A stretch of DNA of 34,107 bases. It comes from Flavisolibacter longurius. GTDB lineage: Bacteria > Bacteroidota > Bacteroidia > Chitinophagales > Chitinophagaceae. The stretch is from NCBI GenBank assembly GCA_013327885.1, contig JABUMY010000026.1:1-34107 (forward strand). The letters are read 5' to 3'. Under the pieces are notes generated by a model that worked only from the letters and a program-made list of their open reading frames with translations, ran no database searches and was not told the DNA's origin. Below are positions 1 to 8,621 of this stretch, piece by piece; the stretch's first letter is position 1, and each line of letters opens with the position of its first letter. Made by a program: the position numbers and the translations under genes.

Positions 1-130
1 CATGTGCTTGGCGAAACAGCGGGTGAGGAATAAGTAGTCAACACTAGGAATTCTAATAAACAGAAGTATTTTCGTGGGGCTGGCGGATCACGGACTACCG
101 TTGCTTCGCCAAGCACCGAACGTTAGCGGC
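1..130. repeat. attC-like hairpin site (partial, left edge of window)
   Basis: The arm GTGCTTGGCGAA at 4-15 is exactly complementary to TTCGCCAAGCAC at 105-116, and pairing continues imperfectly inward. The right arm is followed by AACGTTAGCGGC (119-130). The box GTTAGCGGC (122-130) is identical to the left box of the last cassette in the array at the other end of the window (33155-33163). The partner box would lie left of base 1. The A.C versus G.T mismatch pattern is mixed, and the longer arm-to-box spacer lies on the right, so this site may be inverted relative to the sites at 30-34 kb. Inferred to belong to the same family of recombination sites; a plain inverted repeat is the alternative. 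Confidence 0.6.
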
Positions 131-149
131 AAGCTGGCATCGGCATCCA

Positions 150-374
150 TTAATCAATCGGACGGTCAGGGTCATCAGCTTTCAGCCCATCACTCCAAAA
201 AATTGCCCATTGGTCATTGCTGTCCATTATGCCAATAAGTATATTTTGGTCACCAAATTGTACCAACACTTTTTCATGTTCAGGGGGCAATTTTTCGGCT
301 ACTGGAATCCATCCATCCGCTAACACTGCATTGGTGCTATTTGGGCTTGACGATGTTGTTTCAACTGTTTGCAT
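150..374 (-). CDS. DUF551-like small protein
   Basis: A 74-residue protein whose middle, from about residue 21 (DGWIPVAEKLPPEHEKVLV), matches the opening WIPV-E-LP pattern of DUF551 proteins, a family of unknown function common in phages and mobile DNA. The C-terminal His/Pro-rich part of many DUF551 proteins is not seen. The first 20 residues are Ser/Thr/Asn-rich and probably a disordered lead-in. Its stop codon lies only 20 nt from the GTTAGCGGC box of the hairpin site at 1-130, as expected for a gene carried in a compact cassette. A matching GCCGCTAAC box beyond its start was not found; a GCTAAC inside the gene near 317 looks like chance. Confidence 0.6.
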   Translation of the reverse strand: MQTVETTSSSPNSTNAVLADGWIPVAEKLPPEHEKVLVQFGDQNILIGIMDSNDQWAIFWSDGLKADDPDRPID

Positions 375-486
375 ATATTTTACTTTTAGTTATTAATTTG
401 AACTTATGTGCCTTGATGCCCAAAACAGACACCAATGCTTTTACGTTGGCTGCAACTTGGTGCTGACATTTCCTAAACAGCAAGAG

Positions 487-600
487 ATGACCAAAACTGT
501 CCTGACACTCACTTTTTTGCTGCTTTTACATGGTATCATATGGGGACAGGCAACCCCAGGTCTGGAAATTCCGTCAGGCTTGACCATCTTATTACGCTGA
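487..600 (+). pseudogene. Fragment of a secreted protein (signal peptide only)
   Basis: From an ATG at 487 the reading frame gives a typical Sec signal peptide: Lys at position 3, a Leu-rich hydrophobic core (residues 6-13), then GIIWGQ as a plausible cleavage region near residue 20. It then runs for only about 17 more residues to a stop at 598-600. No mature domain follows, so this looks like the 5' end of an exported-protein gene cut off by rearrangement. It sits between the DUF551 gene and another broken gene, fitting a stretch of mobile-DNA debris. A very short secreted peptide cannot be excluded. Confidence 0.35.
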
Positions 601-681
601 TGGCTGAGCAACAAAACCATTGATAATGAACCATTTTACTGATCAAAGTTTAACGGAATAGGGTGATCACAGTCTGCGTAA

Positions 682-1059
682 ATTCCACTTAGTAACAAAA
701 ACTCAGAATTTTATTTTGCGGAGTTTGAAGGAAAAGTAATTGGATACTTAAAATTGAATTTTGGATCGTCTCAGACAGAACTAAAAGATGAGGATGCTCT
801 TGAAATTGAACGGATCTATGTGCTAAAAGAATTTCATGGTAAAAAAATAGGACAGTTGTTGTATTAAAAAGCAATCGAGATTGCAAAGCAAAAGGCTGTT
901 GACTATGTTTGGTTAGGCGTCTGGGAAGAAAACCCGCGAGCCATAAACTTTTATAAGAAGAATGGATTTATGGAATTCGACAAGCACGTTTTCAAATTAG
1001 GTAATGACGAGCAGACCGATATAATGATGAAGCTTCATCTAAGAGGAGAATTAAAATGA
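682..1059 (+). pseudogene. GNAT family N-acetyltransferase, truncated and with an in-frame stop
   Basis: Read in one frame, this encodes the C-terminal two thirds of a GNAT acetyltransferase. It has a strand ending in GYLKLNFG, then LEIERIYVLKEFHGKKIGQLL (the acetyl-CoA-binding motif A region, normally Q/R-x-x-G-x-G/A), then the motif B-like NPRAINFYKKNGF and a C-terminal FKLG-DEQTDIMMKL. A TAA at 865-867 interrupts it directly after GQLLY, where an acidic or similar residue usually stands. The N-terminal third is absent, with a TAA at 679-681. So it carries two lesions and is almost certainly inactive. Its natural stop overlaps the phzF start as ATGA (1056-1059), suggesting the two were once translationally coupled. 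Confidence 0.85.
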
Positions 1060-1844
1060 AATTAAGTCTCTACCAAATTGACGCTTTTACCAACAAAATG
1101 TTTGGTGGAAACCCTGCCTGCGTCGTGCCGCTTGATGCATGGCTGACCGACGAACTCCTATTGAGAATTGCAAAAGAAAATGCCGTAGCTGAAACAGCTT
1201 TTTTTATAGATAGTGGCGACAAAATTATGTTGCGTTGGTTTACCCTTGAAATTGAAATGGATTTATGCGGGCACGCGACTCTTGCAACAGCACATTGCTT
1301 AAAGACAATTCTGAACAACGAAAGTGAGAAGTTTAGTTTTGAAACAGTAAGCGGAGACCTAACCGTTTTTGTGAGCGATGATCTATATACACTGGACTTT
1401 CCTTCGAGAATACCTACAGTTGACGTTTTACCAGAAATAATTGAGCATTCGCTGAGTATCAAGCCAAAAGAAGTTTTAAGATCAAGAGATTATGTTTTGG
1501 TTTATGATAATGAAACAGAAATAAGAAACCTAAAAATTGACAGGCAGTTGTTTGATCAAATAAATCTTGATCCGGGCGGAGTAATTGTAACAGCAAAGGG
1601 CGATAACAGTGATTTTGTTTCTAGATTTTTTACGCCACAAGCATCAATCTTAGAAGACCCAGTAACAGGTTCTGCACACTGCTCTTTAATTCCTTATTGG
1701 GCGAACCGACTTGGTAAAAATGAACTTTTTGCTATTCAGGTTTCTGGACGCAGAGGAGAATTATTTTGTGAATACAAAGGTGATAGAGTCTCAATTAGTG
1801 GAAATGCAAAGACTTATTCAATTGGCAACATGTGGACAGAATAA
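1056..1844 (+). CDS. PhzF family isomerase/epimerase
   Basis: A 262-residue protein of normal length for the PhzF fold (two pseudo-symmetric half-barrels related to diaminopimelate epimerase). It opens with the family signature YQIDAFT at 6-12 and GGNPACVV at 17-24. It keeps the catalytic acid in VAETAFF (Glu46, equivalent to Glu45 of PhzF), the CGHATLATAH motif at 71-80, and the second-half motif DPVTGSAHC. Family members isomerise small metabolites by acid-base proton shift; only PhzF itself has a firmly known substrate, so the substrate here is unknown. No phenazine genes are nearby. The start overlaps the stop of the broken GNAT gene, with AGGAG at 1043-1047 as ribosome binding site. Intact, unlike its neighbours on both sides. 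Confidence 0.92.
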   Translation: MKLSLYQIDAFTNKMFGGNPACVVPLDAWLTDELLLRIAKENAVAETAFFIDSGDKIMLRWFTLEIEMDLCGHATLATAHCLKTILNNESEKFSFETVSGDLTVFVSDDLYTLDFPSRIPTVDVLPEIIEHSLSIKPKEVLRSRDYVLVYDNETEIRNLKIDRQLFDQINLDPGGVIVTAKGDNSDFVSRFFTPQASILEDPVTGSAHCSLIPYWANRLGKNELFAIQVSGRRGELFCEYKGDRVSISGNAKTYSIGNMWTE

Positions 1845-1872
1845 ATTACATACACAATGATTTACCCGGTCA

Positions 1873-1910
1873 GGTGGAGAATACCGGAGTCGAACCAGAG
1901 ATTTTCTCTG
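1873..1910 (-). other. tRNA- or tmRNA-like 3' end (possible attachment-site remnant)
   Basis: On the minus strand this reads GGTTCGACTCC followed by GGTATTCTCCACC. That is the T-loop signature GG-TTCGACT-CC, the 3' acceptor strand ATTCTCC, and discriminator A plus CC. No complementary 5' acceptor (GGAGAAT) is present within tRNA range on the minus strand, so it is only a 3' end. Just inside it is a small perfect hairpin (CAGAGA/TCTCTG, 1896-1910). Such 3' ends are the usual attachment cores of integrative elements, and a tyrosine recombinase lies 50 nt away pointing towards it. tRNA versus tmRNA origin cannot be decided here. Confidence 0.5.
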
Positions 1911-1960
1911 CTCTTAAAGCGTTAACAAAATTAAAATTCTAAGCACCTCCAAATAAGAAC

Positions 1961-2776
1961 TTACTTCTTTGCTCCACTTGTGTTAAATGCCGAGAGTCTT
2001 CCTGCCAACTCTTTCTTTGTTTCCCGGTCGAAGCTATCGAGGTAACTTTCTGTTGTTTTGATATCGGTATGTCCCAGCGCTTCTTGAATGATTTCAGTGC
2101 TGGCGCCCGAGCGCTTCAGTACCGTGGAGAAGGTATGCCGGGCCACATAGGTAGTGGCTTTTTTGTCGATGCCCAGGTTCAGTAGGATTTCTTTCATCCA
2201 GTAGTTGATCAGGCTTACAAAGTTTTGGATGCGGTCGTACACCCTCAGATCAGACAAGCCTTTTTGCAGGATGGGAAAGATGTAGTTATCCGGCGCCTGG
2301 TCGCCATTTCCCCACCTGTTAATCACCGCTTTCATGTCATCATTCACATAAATGGTGATCAGTTTGGGATCACTGCGCTGCGCACCTTCTGTTTTGGCCC
2401 GCTGAAAGTTTATGTAATCGCCAGAGATGTTCCGCCACTTTAGAAAAGCAATGTCTTTAGGATTCATGCCATTACCAAAGTAGCTAAAGAGCCAAAAGTC
2501 CTTGGCCATCTACTCGGAGCTGTTCTCACGTGCACACCGGTAATGGTAGATCTTTTCAACGTCTTGCAAATCCAAGGCTTTTTTCACTTTCTTGGAAGCA
2601 GGGATCTGGTACTTCCGCCGGCCAAAAGGATAGGCGGTTTCCCGACTGAGTAGTCCTTTGTCTATGACCTCGTTGAACACAGCTCTGAGCGGACGCAGGT
2701 AAATGCCAATGGTGGTCTTGGAAAGTCCACTGGCAAGAGCAAACTTTTCATAGGCTTGCAGAAAGACCGGTGTCAT
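1961..2776 (-). pseudogene. Tyrosine recombinase, 5'-truncated and split by an in-frame TAG
   Basis: Two adjacent reading frames in the same phase (2510-2776 and 1961-2509) are separated only by a TAG at 2510-2512, immediately before an ATG. The first part is a SAM-like core-binding domain (SKTTIGIYLRPLRAVFNEV). The second is a catalytic domain with ARHTFST (about residues 121-127 of that part), the LGHTDIKTTESYL motif, and Tyr as likely nucleophile. The first catalytic Arg region reads GNGMNPKDIAFLKW with no Arg before GMN. The N-terminal arm-binding domain of full-length Bacteroidota integrases (about 400 residues) is missing, with a TAA three codons upstream of the first ATG. Not an IntI type: the integron-specific extra patch is not seen. 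Probably the decayed integrase of an element once inserted at the adjacent tRNA-like end; suppression of the TAG is the alternative. Confidence 0.85.
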
Positions 2777-3118
2777 CTCTAGTTAACGGCATTGCCAGGC
2801 AATTTTTACAGCAAGGAAATAAACCTGATACCCAACAGAAAAATTGAACATTTTGTTGCCGCAAATCAGCATCCGTAGCGGATTTGTAAGTGCAGGTAAA
2901 TTCTGAAACCTGTTTACGCTGCATTGCTGGTTGGAAGATCACTGGACTCATCTCCTGTCAACCGTTAGGCGGAGATGAGCACAAACTGATACCGGGTAAG
3001 ATCCGGCTTCTTGCTGTCTTGAAAATTGGCTGGATCGACAGGAATGCCTGCGTAACAAGAAACGGGATTTAAATTTCTTGCTTATCGCCCTTCTTTTACA
3101 ACTGTATTCGTATCGCTA
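2777..3118. other. Intergenic stretch without a recognisable gene
   Basis: About 340 bases between the truncated recombinase and the end of the sialic acid operon. TCATCTC-n5-AACGG at 2774-2791 and its near-inverse CCGTT-n5-GAGATGA at 2952-2968 form a loose inverted pair, but no convincing inner arms were found. No terminator with a T-run was seen after the operon. Confidence 0.5.
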
Positions 3119-4516
3119 CTAACGATCGGTTCGAAAGGGGGCCAACGGAAGACCTTCTGTGTTATAAACCTCTCCGGCCAGCCAATCTTTATACCCATAA
3201 CGGACGGCCACAGGTTTTGTGACCTTTTCACTCGTCAGCCGGATGCCCTCTCCGACAATCCGTGCCTGCGCCGGGTAAAATACCTTGTCCTCGCCGGCCA
3301 TTTCAAAATTGACGATTGGTTTTCCATATGCCGTTAAACCATTGGCGGCATTTTCGAATCGAAGCGTTGCCGTGTTGCCCGTAATATTCATGGAAGAAAA
3401 TAATGGACTTGCGTGGGGTAATCCTTTGCGGTGGTAGGTTTTGGCCAGCGCCCAACAGGCCAGCCGCTTGCTGATGGTTGATTTATCGGGAGGATGTATG
3501 CCGCCTTCTTCACCCACATCCAGGCTAACCACCATACCTGCATTGGGAATGTGTTGGAGTGCCCGCTGTTGCGCCTCCCGAAACGGTGCTGCCGGGCCCA
3601 TAGTATCCTTGTAACGGAAGGGTGCAATCTGCACATAATAAAACGGGAACTCACCCACCTGCCAGCGTTCCCGCCAATCTTTCACCATTGATGCCAGAAG
3701 CTGGTCATAGATTCCGGGATTACCACGGTTTTGTTCGCCCTGGTACCACAGCATGCCTTTGATGCCATAACCCACCAGCGGATTGACCATAGCATTGAAA
3801 AGGGCCGAGGGAGCATGTTTTCCCTTCCCCACCGTGTCGGCGGGGATAGTGACTTCAGGGAACGGCTGCAAACTTTTTTCACTCATCCACGCCTCTACCA
3901 TGGTACCGCCCCAATACGTACCGATAACGCCAACCGGCACTCCTAACTGCTGCTGCAGAATGCTGGCAAATTGATAACCCACTGCACTGAACTTTCTCAC
4001 CGATTCGGCCGTACAGTGCTGCCAGCCGGTATTCGCAACGCTGTCGCGTGGGGTCATGGAGGCGGCCCGCTCAAAACGGATCATGCGGATCTTCGGGTTG
4101 TCGGCCGCCAGCAAGATATCGCTGGCATGTAGGATGGGCTGGTTCCGGAAACCTTCTACCGGCATTTCCATATTGGATTGGCCGGAACAAAGCCAGACTT
4201 CACCAATCAAAATATCCGTCAGCTTCACCGGCGTGCCATCACTGATAACAATGAAATAGGGTCCTCCGGCCGCGGGTGTTTCCACTTTTAGTTTCCATTC
4301 GCCGGAAGCATTGGATTTGGTTGTATACACTTTTTTATTCCACGAAGTGGTGACGGTAATCGCCGCTGACTTGTTAGCCCACCCCCATAAACTCACACGG
4401 GACTGTTGCTGCAAAACCATGCCGTCAGCAATGAGCGGCGGCAGTTGGATCTTTGCATTGGCCTTTTGTGCGCCGACAAAGGCAAGGAAAAGAAGGAAAA
4501 ACGTCAATCGTTTCAT
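3119..4516 (-). CDS. nanS: Sialate O-acetylesterase (NanS-type, SGNH fold)
   Basis: Removes O-acetyl groups from sialic acids so that sialidase and lyase can act on them. The start at 4516 gives a clean signal peptide (MKRLTFFLLFLAFVGA, cut near residue 20) and a 465-residue protein. Further upstream codons in frame would place non-signal residues first. Motifs: catalytic Ser114 in SGQSNME (111-117), the conserved WYQGEQN at 267-273, and the C-terminal catalytic His351 in GIHPPDK, with Asp343 nearby as likely third member. It begins with a beta-sandwich-like segment (LIADGMVLQQ) typical of family members acting in the periplasm. Last gene of the minus-strand nan operon, 69 nt after the transporter. 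The family also contains xylan and other acetylesterases; the context fixes the assignment. Confidence 0.9.
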   Translation of the reverse strand: MKRLTFFLLFLAFVGAQKANAKIQLPPLIADGMVLQQQSRVSLWGWANKSAAITVTTSWNKKVYTTKSNASGEWKLKVETPAAGGPYFIVISDGTPVKLTDILIGEVWLCSGQSNMEMPVEGFRNQPILHASDILLAADNPKIRMIRFERAASMTPRDSVANTGWQHCTAESVRKFSAVGYQFASILQQQLGVPVGVIGTYWGGTMVEAWMSEKSLQPFPEVTIPADTVGKGKHAPSALFNAMVNPLVGYGIKGMLWYQGEQNRGNPGIYDQLLASMVKDWRERWQVGEFPFYYVQIAPFRYKDTMGPAAPFREAQQRALQHIPNAGMVVSLDVGEEGGIHPPDKSTISKRLACWALAKTYHRKGLPHASPLFSSMNITGNTATLRFENAANGLTAYGKPIVNFEMAGEDKVFYPAQARIVGEGIRLTSEKVTKPVAVRYGYKDWLAGEVYNTEGLPLAPFRTDR

Positions 4517-4585
4517 GTGGCTAATCGTATAAGTGAAAAACAGGATCGCGGGAACTTTTTCTTTCGGCAACCGATCCATCCGCCT

Positions 4586-5872
4586 CTACACATTCAGGGA
4601 TTCGCTTTGTGGCAGATAACTGGTTTCCTGTTCCCTATCGTCATAATCTTTTTGCTTTGGCCGGAGAAATGCCAGCTGAATGATCAGCGCCAGGAGAACA
4701 ATCCCTGCCAGCATAGCGAAGTCTCTTCCGAGGTTCCCCGCATCTGTGGATTTGCCCAGCCAATCGGTAATAAAGGCACCTGAAAATACTCCGCCCATGT
4801 TCATCAGGCCGTAAGCTGTTGCCCGGTATCTGGATGAGACAAACTGACAAAGAATCGGCATGTTGTTAGCATCAAAAAGACCGAAGCCAAAACCAAAACA
4901 AAAAGCAGCACCAATGACATGATAAAGTGAACTGCCAAAGCCCACCAGCAACAGGGAAGGAATCGTCAGTCCCAAACCAATGGCACTGGTATAAATACGG
5001 CCCCGCACATTCTTTTGTACCCAGCGGTCTGACAGAATGCCACCGACAATAACCCCCAAAAATGAAGAAGCAGCGATAGTGATAGTGGACAGCGGACCGG
5101 CTTCTGCCATGTCGATGCCCAGCTTATTGGAAAAAAGTGTGGGCAGCCAATTCTTGATACCCCAACCCGGTAAGCTGGGAATCGAGAAATAAAAAAAGAT
5201 GATCCAAAAAGAAACGTTTGAAAATAAGAAGGCAAGCCCCTTTGTTAGAGAGGGCCTTTGAAAAGAGAGCGAAGATGGTTTCTCTTTTTCGCCTCGGTCT
5301 TTTTTCTCCTTTAGGAAAAACACCAACAAAAAAGAATAAATAATTCCAATCAATCCAAAGGTTGTAAAGGCTTGCTGCCAGGAAAACCGGTCAGCAATGG
5401 TAGCCCCAAAACCACCGAGCGCCTGCCCCATGTAAAGACCTGTCATATGGATGCCTATCGCCAATGACCGAGTGCGGGACGAATGAAAATCGGCGATCAG
5501 GGAAAGTCCTGCCGGGATATAAAGCGCTTCGCTTACACCCATGATTCCCCGCAGCCAATACAACTGCTGAAAGGTGGTGGCATAGCCCATGGCAAAGGTG
5601 ACGCCTGACCAGACAAAAAGACTACCAATAATCAGTCTTTTACGATTTACCCGGTCCGCGATCATGCCGGCTACAGGACTCATAAAACCATATATCCATA
5701 GGAAGATGGCCATCAGCCGGCCAAAATTGGCGGCCGATTCCAGTTCTGCAATGTCCGCCTGCATGGAAGGCTTCATCGTGGAAAGCATTTGCCGGTCCAT
5801 GTAATTAAGCAACGCCACAAACCATAAAAGCCCGACGAGGATCCAGGGATACAATCGATCTGTTTTTTTCAA
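4586..5872 (-). CDS. nanT: MFS transporter, probable sialic acid permease (NanT role)
   Basis: 428 residues with about twelve hydrophobic segments. The first begins at residue 10 and is followed by NYMDRQMLSTM, a pattern of the anion:cation symporter and sugar-acid branch of the major facilitator superfamily. The loop between segments 2 and 3 has GMIADRVNRKRLI (motif A, G-x-x-x-D-R), repeated in the second half as GGILSDRWVQKNVRGR. A charged central loop (about 190-210) separates the two halves. Expected to carry free sialic acid, after deacetylation and release, across the inner membrane. The assignment to sialic acid rests on operon position (NanT of Bacteroidota nan loci is also MFS); related families carry hexuronates. 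Confidence 0.85.
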   Translation of the reverse strand: MKKTDRLYPWILVGLLWFVALLNYMDRQMLSTMKPSMQADIAELESAANFGRLMAIFLWIYGFMSPVAGMIADRVNRKRLIIGSLFVWSGVTFAMGYATTFQQLYWLRGIMGVSEALYIPAGLSLIADFHSSRTRSLAIGIHMTGLYMGQALGGFGATIADRFSWQQAFTTFGLIGIIYSFLLVFFLKEKKDRGEKEKPSSLSFQRPSLTKGLAFLFSNVSFWIIFFYFSIPSLPGWGIKNWLPTLFSNKLGIDMAEAGPLSTITIAASSFLGVIVGGILSDRWVQKNVRGRIYTSAIGLGLTIPSLLLVGFGSSLYHVIGAAFCFGFGFGLFDANNMPILCQFVSSRYRATAYGLMNMGGVFSGAFITDWLGKSTDAGNLGRDFAMLAGIVLLALIIQLAFLRPKQKDYDDREQETSYLPQSESLNV

Positions 5873-5919
5873 ACCAGGTTGGATTTAAAGGTTAACTGAT
5901 TCCGTTGCCAAGCACAATC

Positions 5920-7032
5920 TTAATCTGTCAGGGGTTTTGCCGTCAACACCCGAGGCGTCCGGGTTCCAGGCCGCACCTCACCGCCGGGTAGTACAATCCT
6001 GGCCTTCCATACCGCCAGCGGCGTGGTGACAGGTGCCCAGATGCTATTGTTGGGTGTATCTGCTGCGTCTACTTTTATTTGTGTCATTAGTTTGCCGGTG
6101 ATAGACCACTTGTCTTCTTTCACGTTGTACCGCAGTATCTCGTTACTAAAACCGGGGTGATTTTCTTTTAGCGATGCAGCAGCGGCGGCGTCCTTTCCGG
6201 AGTCGCCGCCAAAAATGAAAAATTCATTGTTGTCAGAGTGGAATGCAGGTGAAGGTGCTGCTACAACCGGGAATGGAAGTTCTTTCAACTGTGTCCATCC
6301 TTTTGCTTCTGAAAACGAATACGCATCCCTGAGATAGGTACGGTTGCCATTCTTCAGTTCCGTGCCGCTGAACAGAAAAAAGCAGTTGCCCGATGCACCG
6401 GCAACAGCCAACATCCGTGATGGTCCCGGCCAAGGTGGCAACTCTTTCCAGTTGCTGTTTTTTTCATCCAGATCAAGGCATAGAAATTTTTTCTCTGAAG
6501 AGGAAGAAGATGGCGAAGCCAACCCGCCAGCCACAAACACTTTTTTGCCAACCAGTGCTCCCGAGGCATTGGCAAGCGCAAACGGCAGCGAAGGCATCTT
6601 GATCTGTTCTACCTTCCGGTCACGAAACCGCACCAAAAAAACATCCGCTACATGACCGGCTTCATTGCTTCCACCAATCATTAGCAACCCTTTGTTGGTG
6701 GAAACAGAAACACCGTATCCGAGGTTAAAAGGTAGCGTACCGGCCAGCGTCCATTCCGCTTCCGGCTTTTCCATGACAAATATTTTGTTGTACCAGGTTT
6801 TGGTGCCACCATTCCAGGGCGTACCGCCATTGGGAAAATTGCTGCCCCCTGCCACGATCAGCACATCATCAGTCACACCAGCAAACGAGCCGGCAAACCC
6901 GGTTGTATCCGGTAGTGACGGCAAGGTATCCCAAACGAAAACTTCCTTCTTTTCCTCACGTAACTGTGCCTGTACATTTCCGATACTCATAAACAATACA
7001 AGATTTAAAACCAGGAGTTGTTTTCTACTCAT
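5920..7032 (-). CDS. nanM: Cyclically permuted mutarotase family protein (NanM-like)
   Basis: A 370-residue Kelch-type beta-propeller with an N-terminal signal peptide (hydrophobic residues 6-18, then GNVQAQ, cut near 22), so probably periplasmic. Kelch-like blades are visible as VAGGSNFPNGG (about 60-70), MIGGSNEAG, VFVAGGLAS and FFIFGGDSG. The segment PNGGTPWNGGTKTWYNKIFV is typical of the circularly permuted mutarotase group related to E. coli NanM, which speeds conversion of alpha- to beta-N-acetylneuraminate. This fits a place between sialidase release (alpha anomer) and uptake. Sits 47 nt before the transporter and 21 nt after the PKD-LamG gene. The function in sialic acid anomer conversion is inferred from family and context. 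Confidence 0.88.
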   Translation of the reverse strand: MSRKQLLVLNLVLFMSIGNVQAQLREEKKEVFVWDTLPSLPDTTGFAGSFAGVTDDVLIVAGGSNFPNGGTPWNGGTKTWYNKIFVMEKPEAEWTLAGTLPFNLGYGVSVSTNKGLLMIGGSNEAGHVADVFLVRFRDRKVEQIKMPSLPFALANASGALVGKKVFVAGGLASPSSSSSEKKFLCLDLDEKNSNWKELPPWPGPSRMLAVAGASGNCFFLFSGTELKNGNRTYLRDAYSFSEAKGWTQLKELPFPVVAAPSPAFHSDNNEFFIFGGDSGKDAAAAASLKENHPGFSNEILRYNVKEDKWSITGKLMTQIKVDAADTPNNSIWAPVTTPLAVWKARIVLPGGEVRPGTRTPRVLTAKPLTD

Positions 7033-7053
7033 TGCTTTCCGGCTGCGTAGCGA

Positions 7054-8568
7054 TTATAAATTCAAAAGTGCAAGAATCTCGGCTTCGGCAAGGGCTTTGT
7101 TGTAAATCAGCAGATCATCCATTTGACCATTAAAGAAATTAGAGTTGGCAGTGGCACCTTCCTGCATACCAATTTTAAAATTCTGGGCATTGGAAACAAC
7201 TTTTAAGTTGGCAGCGTTGAAGTTACCAACCTTTACGCCATCAATATACACGGCCGTATTGGTTCCGCTGCGTACGGATGCCACTTGGTGCCATTGTCCA
7301 TCCGAGAGTTTCGCAACAGCGCCCATGGAAAGGATGGCCGAGCCGGTTGCATCCTCAATGGCAAAGCGCAGGAACTGGGTAGTGGCGTTGTCACCCATCC
7401 GCAGCCAGGTCTGGTTGTCACCGGAACCGTTTTTACCTGACTCCTGCCAGAGCATCATCCGGTTAGTGGCAGCGGTCTTTACCCAAAGTACCACACTGTA
7501 ATCGTTAGCGCCAAAATTGGTTGCGCTGTGATCACTTACAACCACACCAGACCCCCCGCTGAATGTGCCAGCAGTTCCCTGTTTCGCTTTCCTATCTGCG
7601 TCACCAAAGCCTACACCGGCACCTACGGAAGCCGTCTGTAGGCTATTGGGTCCAACATCCCGCACATTACCGTTGAAAGGCAGGAAAGCACCCAGTCGGT
7701 CTGACGGCACTACCAGAACAAAATCATCCATTGCCTTTGTATGTGACCGATTGCTGTTGGACGCGGTTAGGCTGACTTTATAACGGCCGGGGGTTGTAAA
7801 ATTGAAAACAGGATTTTGTGCCTGCGATGTCAGGGTAATGGGTCCCTCAACCTTCCAGTTCCATCCGGTAACGGTGCCAAGTGATGCATCGTTAAAGGTT
7901 ATGCTGCCACCGGCATAGGTTGCCGTCTCAGTACTTGAAAAATCAGCATTCACCGCGTTAATATCAATCACCCGGATAAAGTTGTTTTTTGTTTTTGTAT
8001 CTGAGTAGGATGGATTAGTAGCGGTCAGTGAAACATGATAAAAGCCTGTATCTGTAAACACCAGCGAAGGATGTTGATCGGTAGACGTGAGGGTAGTGCC
8101 CCCGCTTACCGGTTCAAGCTTCCATTGCCAGCTTTTGGGTCCACCAGTACTGGAATCTTTAAAAACAATCGGTTGGCCGGTATACACCACAGTTTCAGCA
8201 GTAATGAAATCTGCTTTTACCTGGTTATAATCTACCCGAATATAGTCTGTTTTGGTTTCCAGCACCGTATTGCTGCTGTTACTCAGTTCCACTGTAACGG
8301 CATATACGCCAGGCGTGGTGTATTTTACCGTTGGACTGGAAAGGTTGGAAGTGGCCGGTGTGCCGCCCTCAAAGGTCCATTTCCATTTGCTGACATACCC
8401 GTTTGAAAGGTCTTTAAACCGGATGCTGTCGCCGGCACTAATCTCCTGCCGGTCTGATTCAAAGATGACCTCAATGGCAGTGTCGGTATCATCTTTTTCC
8501 TCTTTTTTACAAGCCTGGAAGACTACTGCACCCAGCAGCAGCCATAGGAACACCCGTTTACTTTTCAT
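7054..8568 (-). CDS. PKD-LamG surface lipoprotein of the nan locus
   Basis: 504 residues. A short lipoprotein signal ends in VVFQACKK (Cys20), followed by acidic residues, which favour surface export in Bacteroidota. Three PKD domains follow at about 33-112, 113-203 and 205-290, each with the WKWTFEGG / WQWKLE / WNWKVEG core and a C-terminal GxYxVxLxxSN strand. The last ~200 residues are a LamG / concanavalin-like domain starting at LGAFLPFNGNVRDVGPNS, with YSVVLWVKTAA and GQWHQVASVRSG strands. It has no enzyme motif. It sits where SusE/SusF-like surface glycan-binding proteins stand in other polysaccharide loci, so the likely role is holding sialoglycans at the cell surface. This role is inference. 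Confidence 0.85.
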   Translation of the reverse strand: MKSKRVFLWLLLGAVVFQACKKEEKDDTDTAIEVIFESDRQEISAGDSIRFKDLSNGYVSKWKWTFEGGTPATSNLSSPTVKYTTPGVYAVTVELSNSSNTVLETKTDYIRVDYNQVKADFITAETVVYTGQPIVFKDSSTGGPKSWQWKLEPVSGGTTLTSTDQHPSLVFTDTGFYHVSLTATNPSYSDTKTKNNFIRVIDINAVNADFSSTETATYAGGSITFNDASLGTVTGWNWKVEGPITLTSQAQNPVFNFTTPGRYKVSLTASNSNRSHTKAMDDFVLVVPSDRLGAFLPFNGNVRDVGPNSLQTASVGAGVGFGDADRKAKQGTAGTFSGGSGVVVSDHSATNFGANDYSVVLWVKTAATNRMMLWQESGKNGSGDNQTWLRMGDNATTQFLRFAIEDATGSAILSMGAVAKLSDGQWHQVASVRSGTNTAVYIDGVKVGNFNAANLKVVSNAQNFKIGMQEGATANSNFFNGQMDDLLIYNKALAEAEILALLNL

Positions 8569-8621
8569 ACAGCCAAATGTTTATAAATGTTAGTAGGTTT
8601 TTTGTTTTGTAGTTGCAGCCT

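Noticed and set aside
1070-1462. 130-residue open frame opposite phzF.
   Set aside because: Antisense shadow of a well-supported gene, with no family resemblance.
2774-2968. Possible additional attC-like site after the broken recombinase (AACGG near 2787 and CCGTTAGGCGG near 2952).
   Set aside because: The outer boxes pair only loosely (about 12 of 17 positions), no matching inner arms were found, and the family core sequence is absent.
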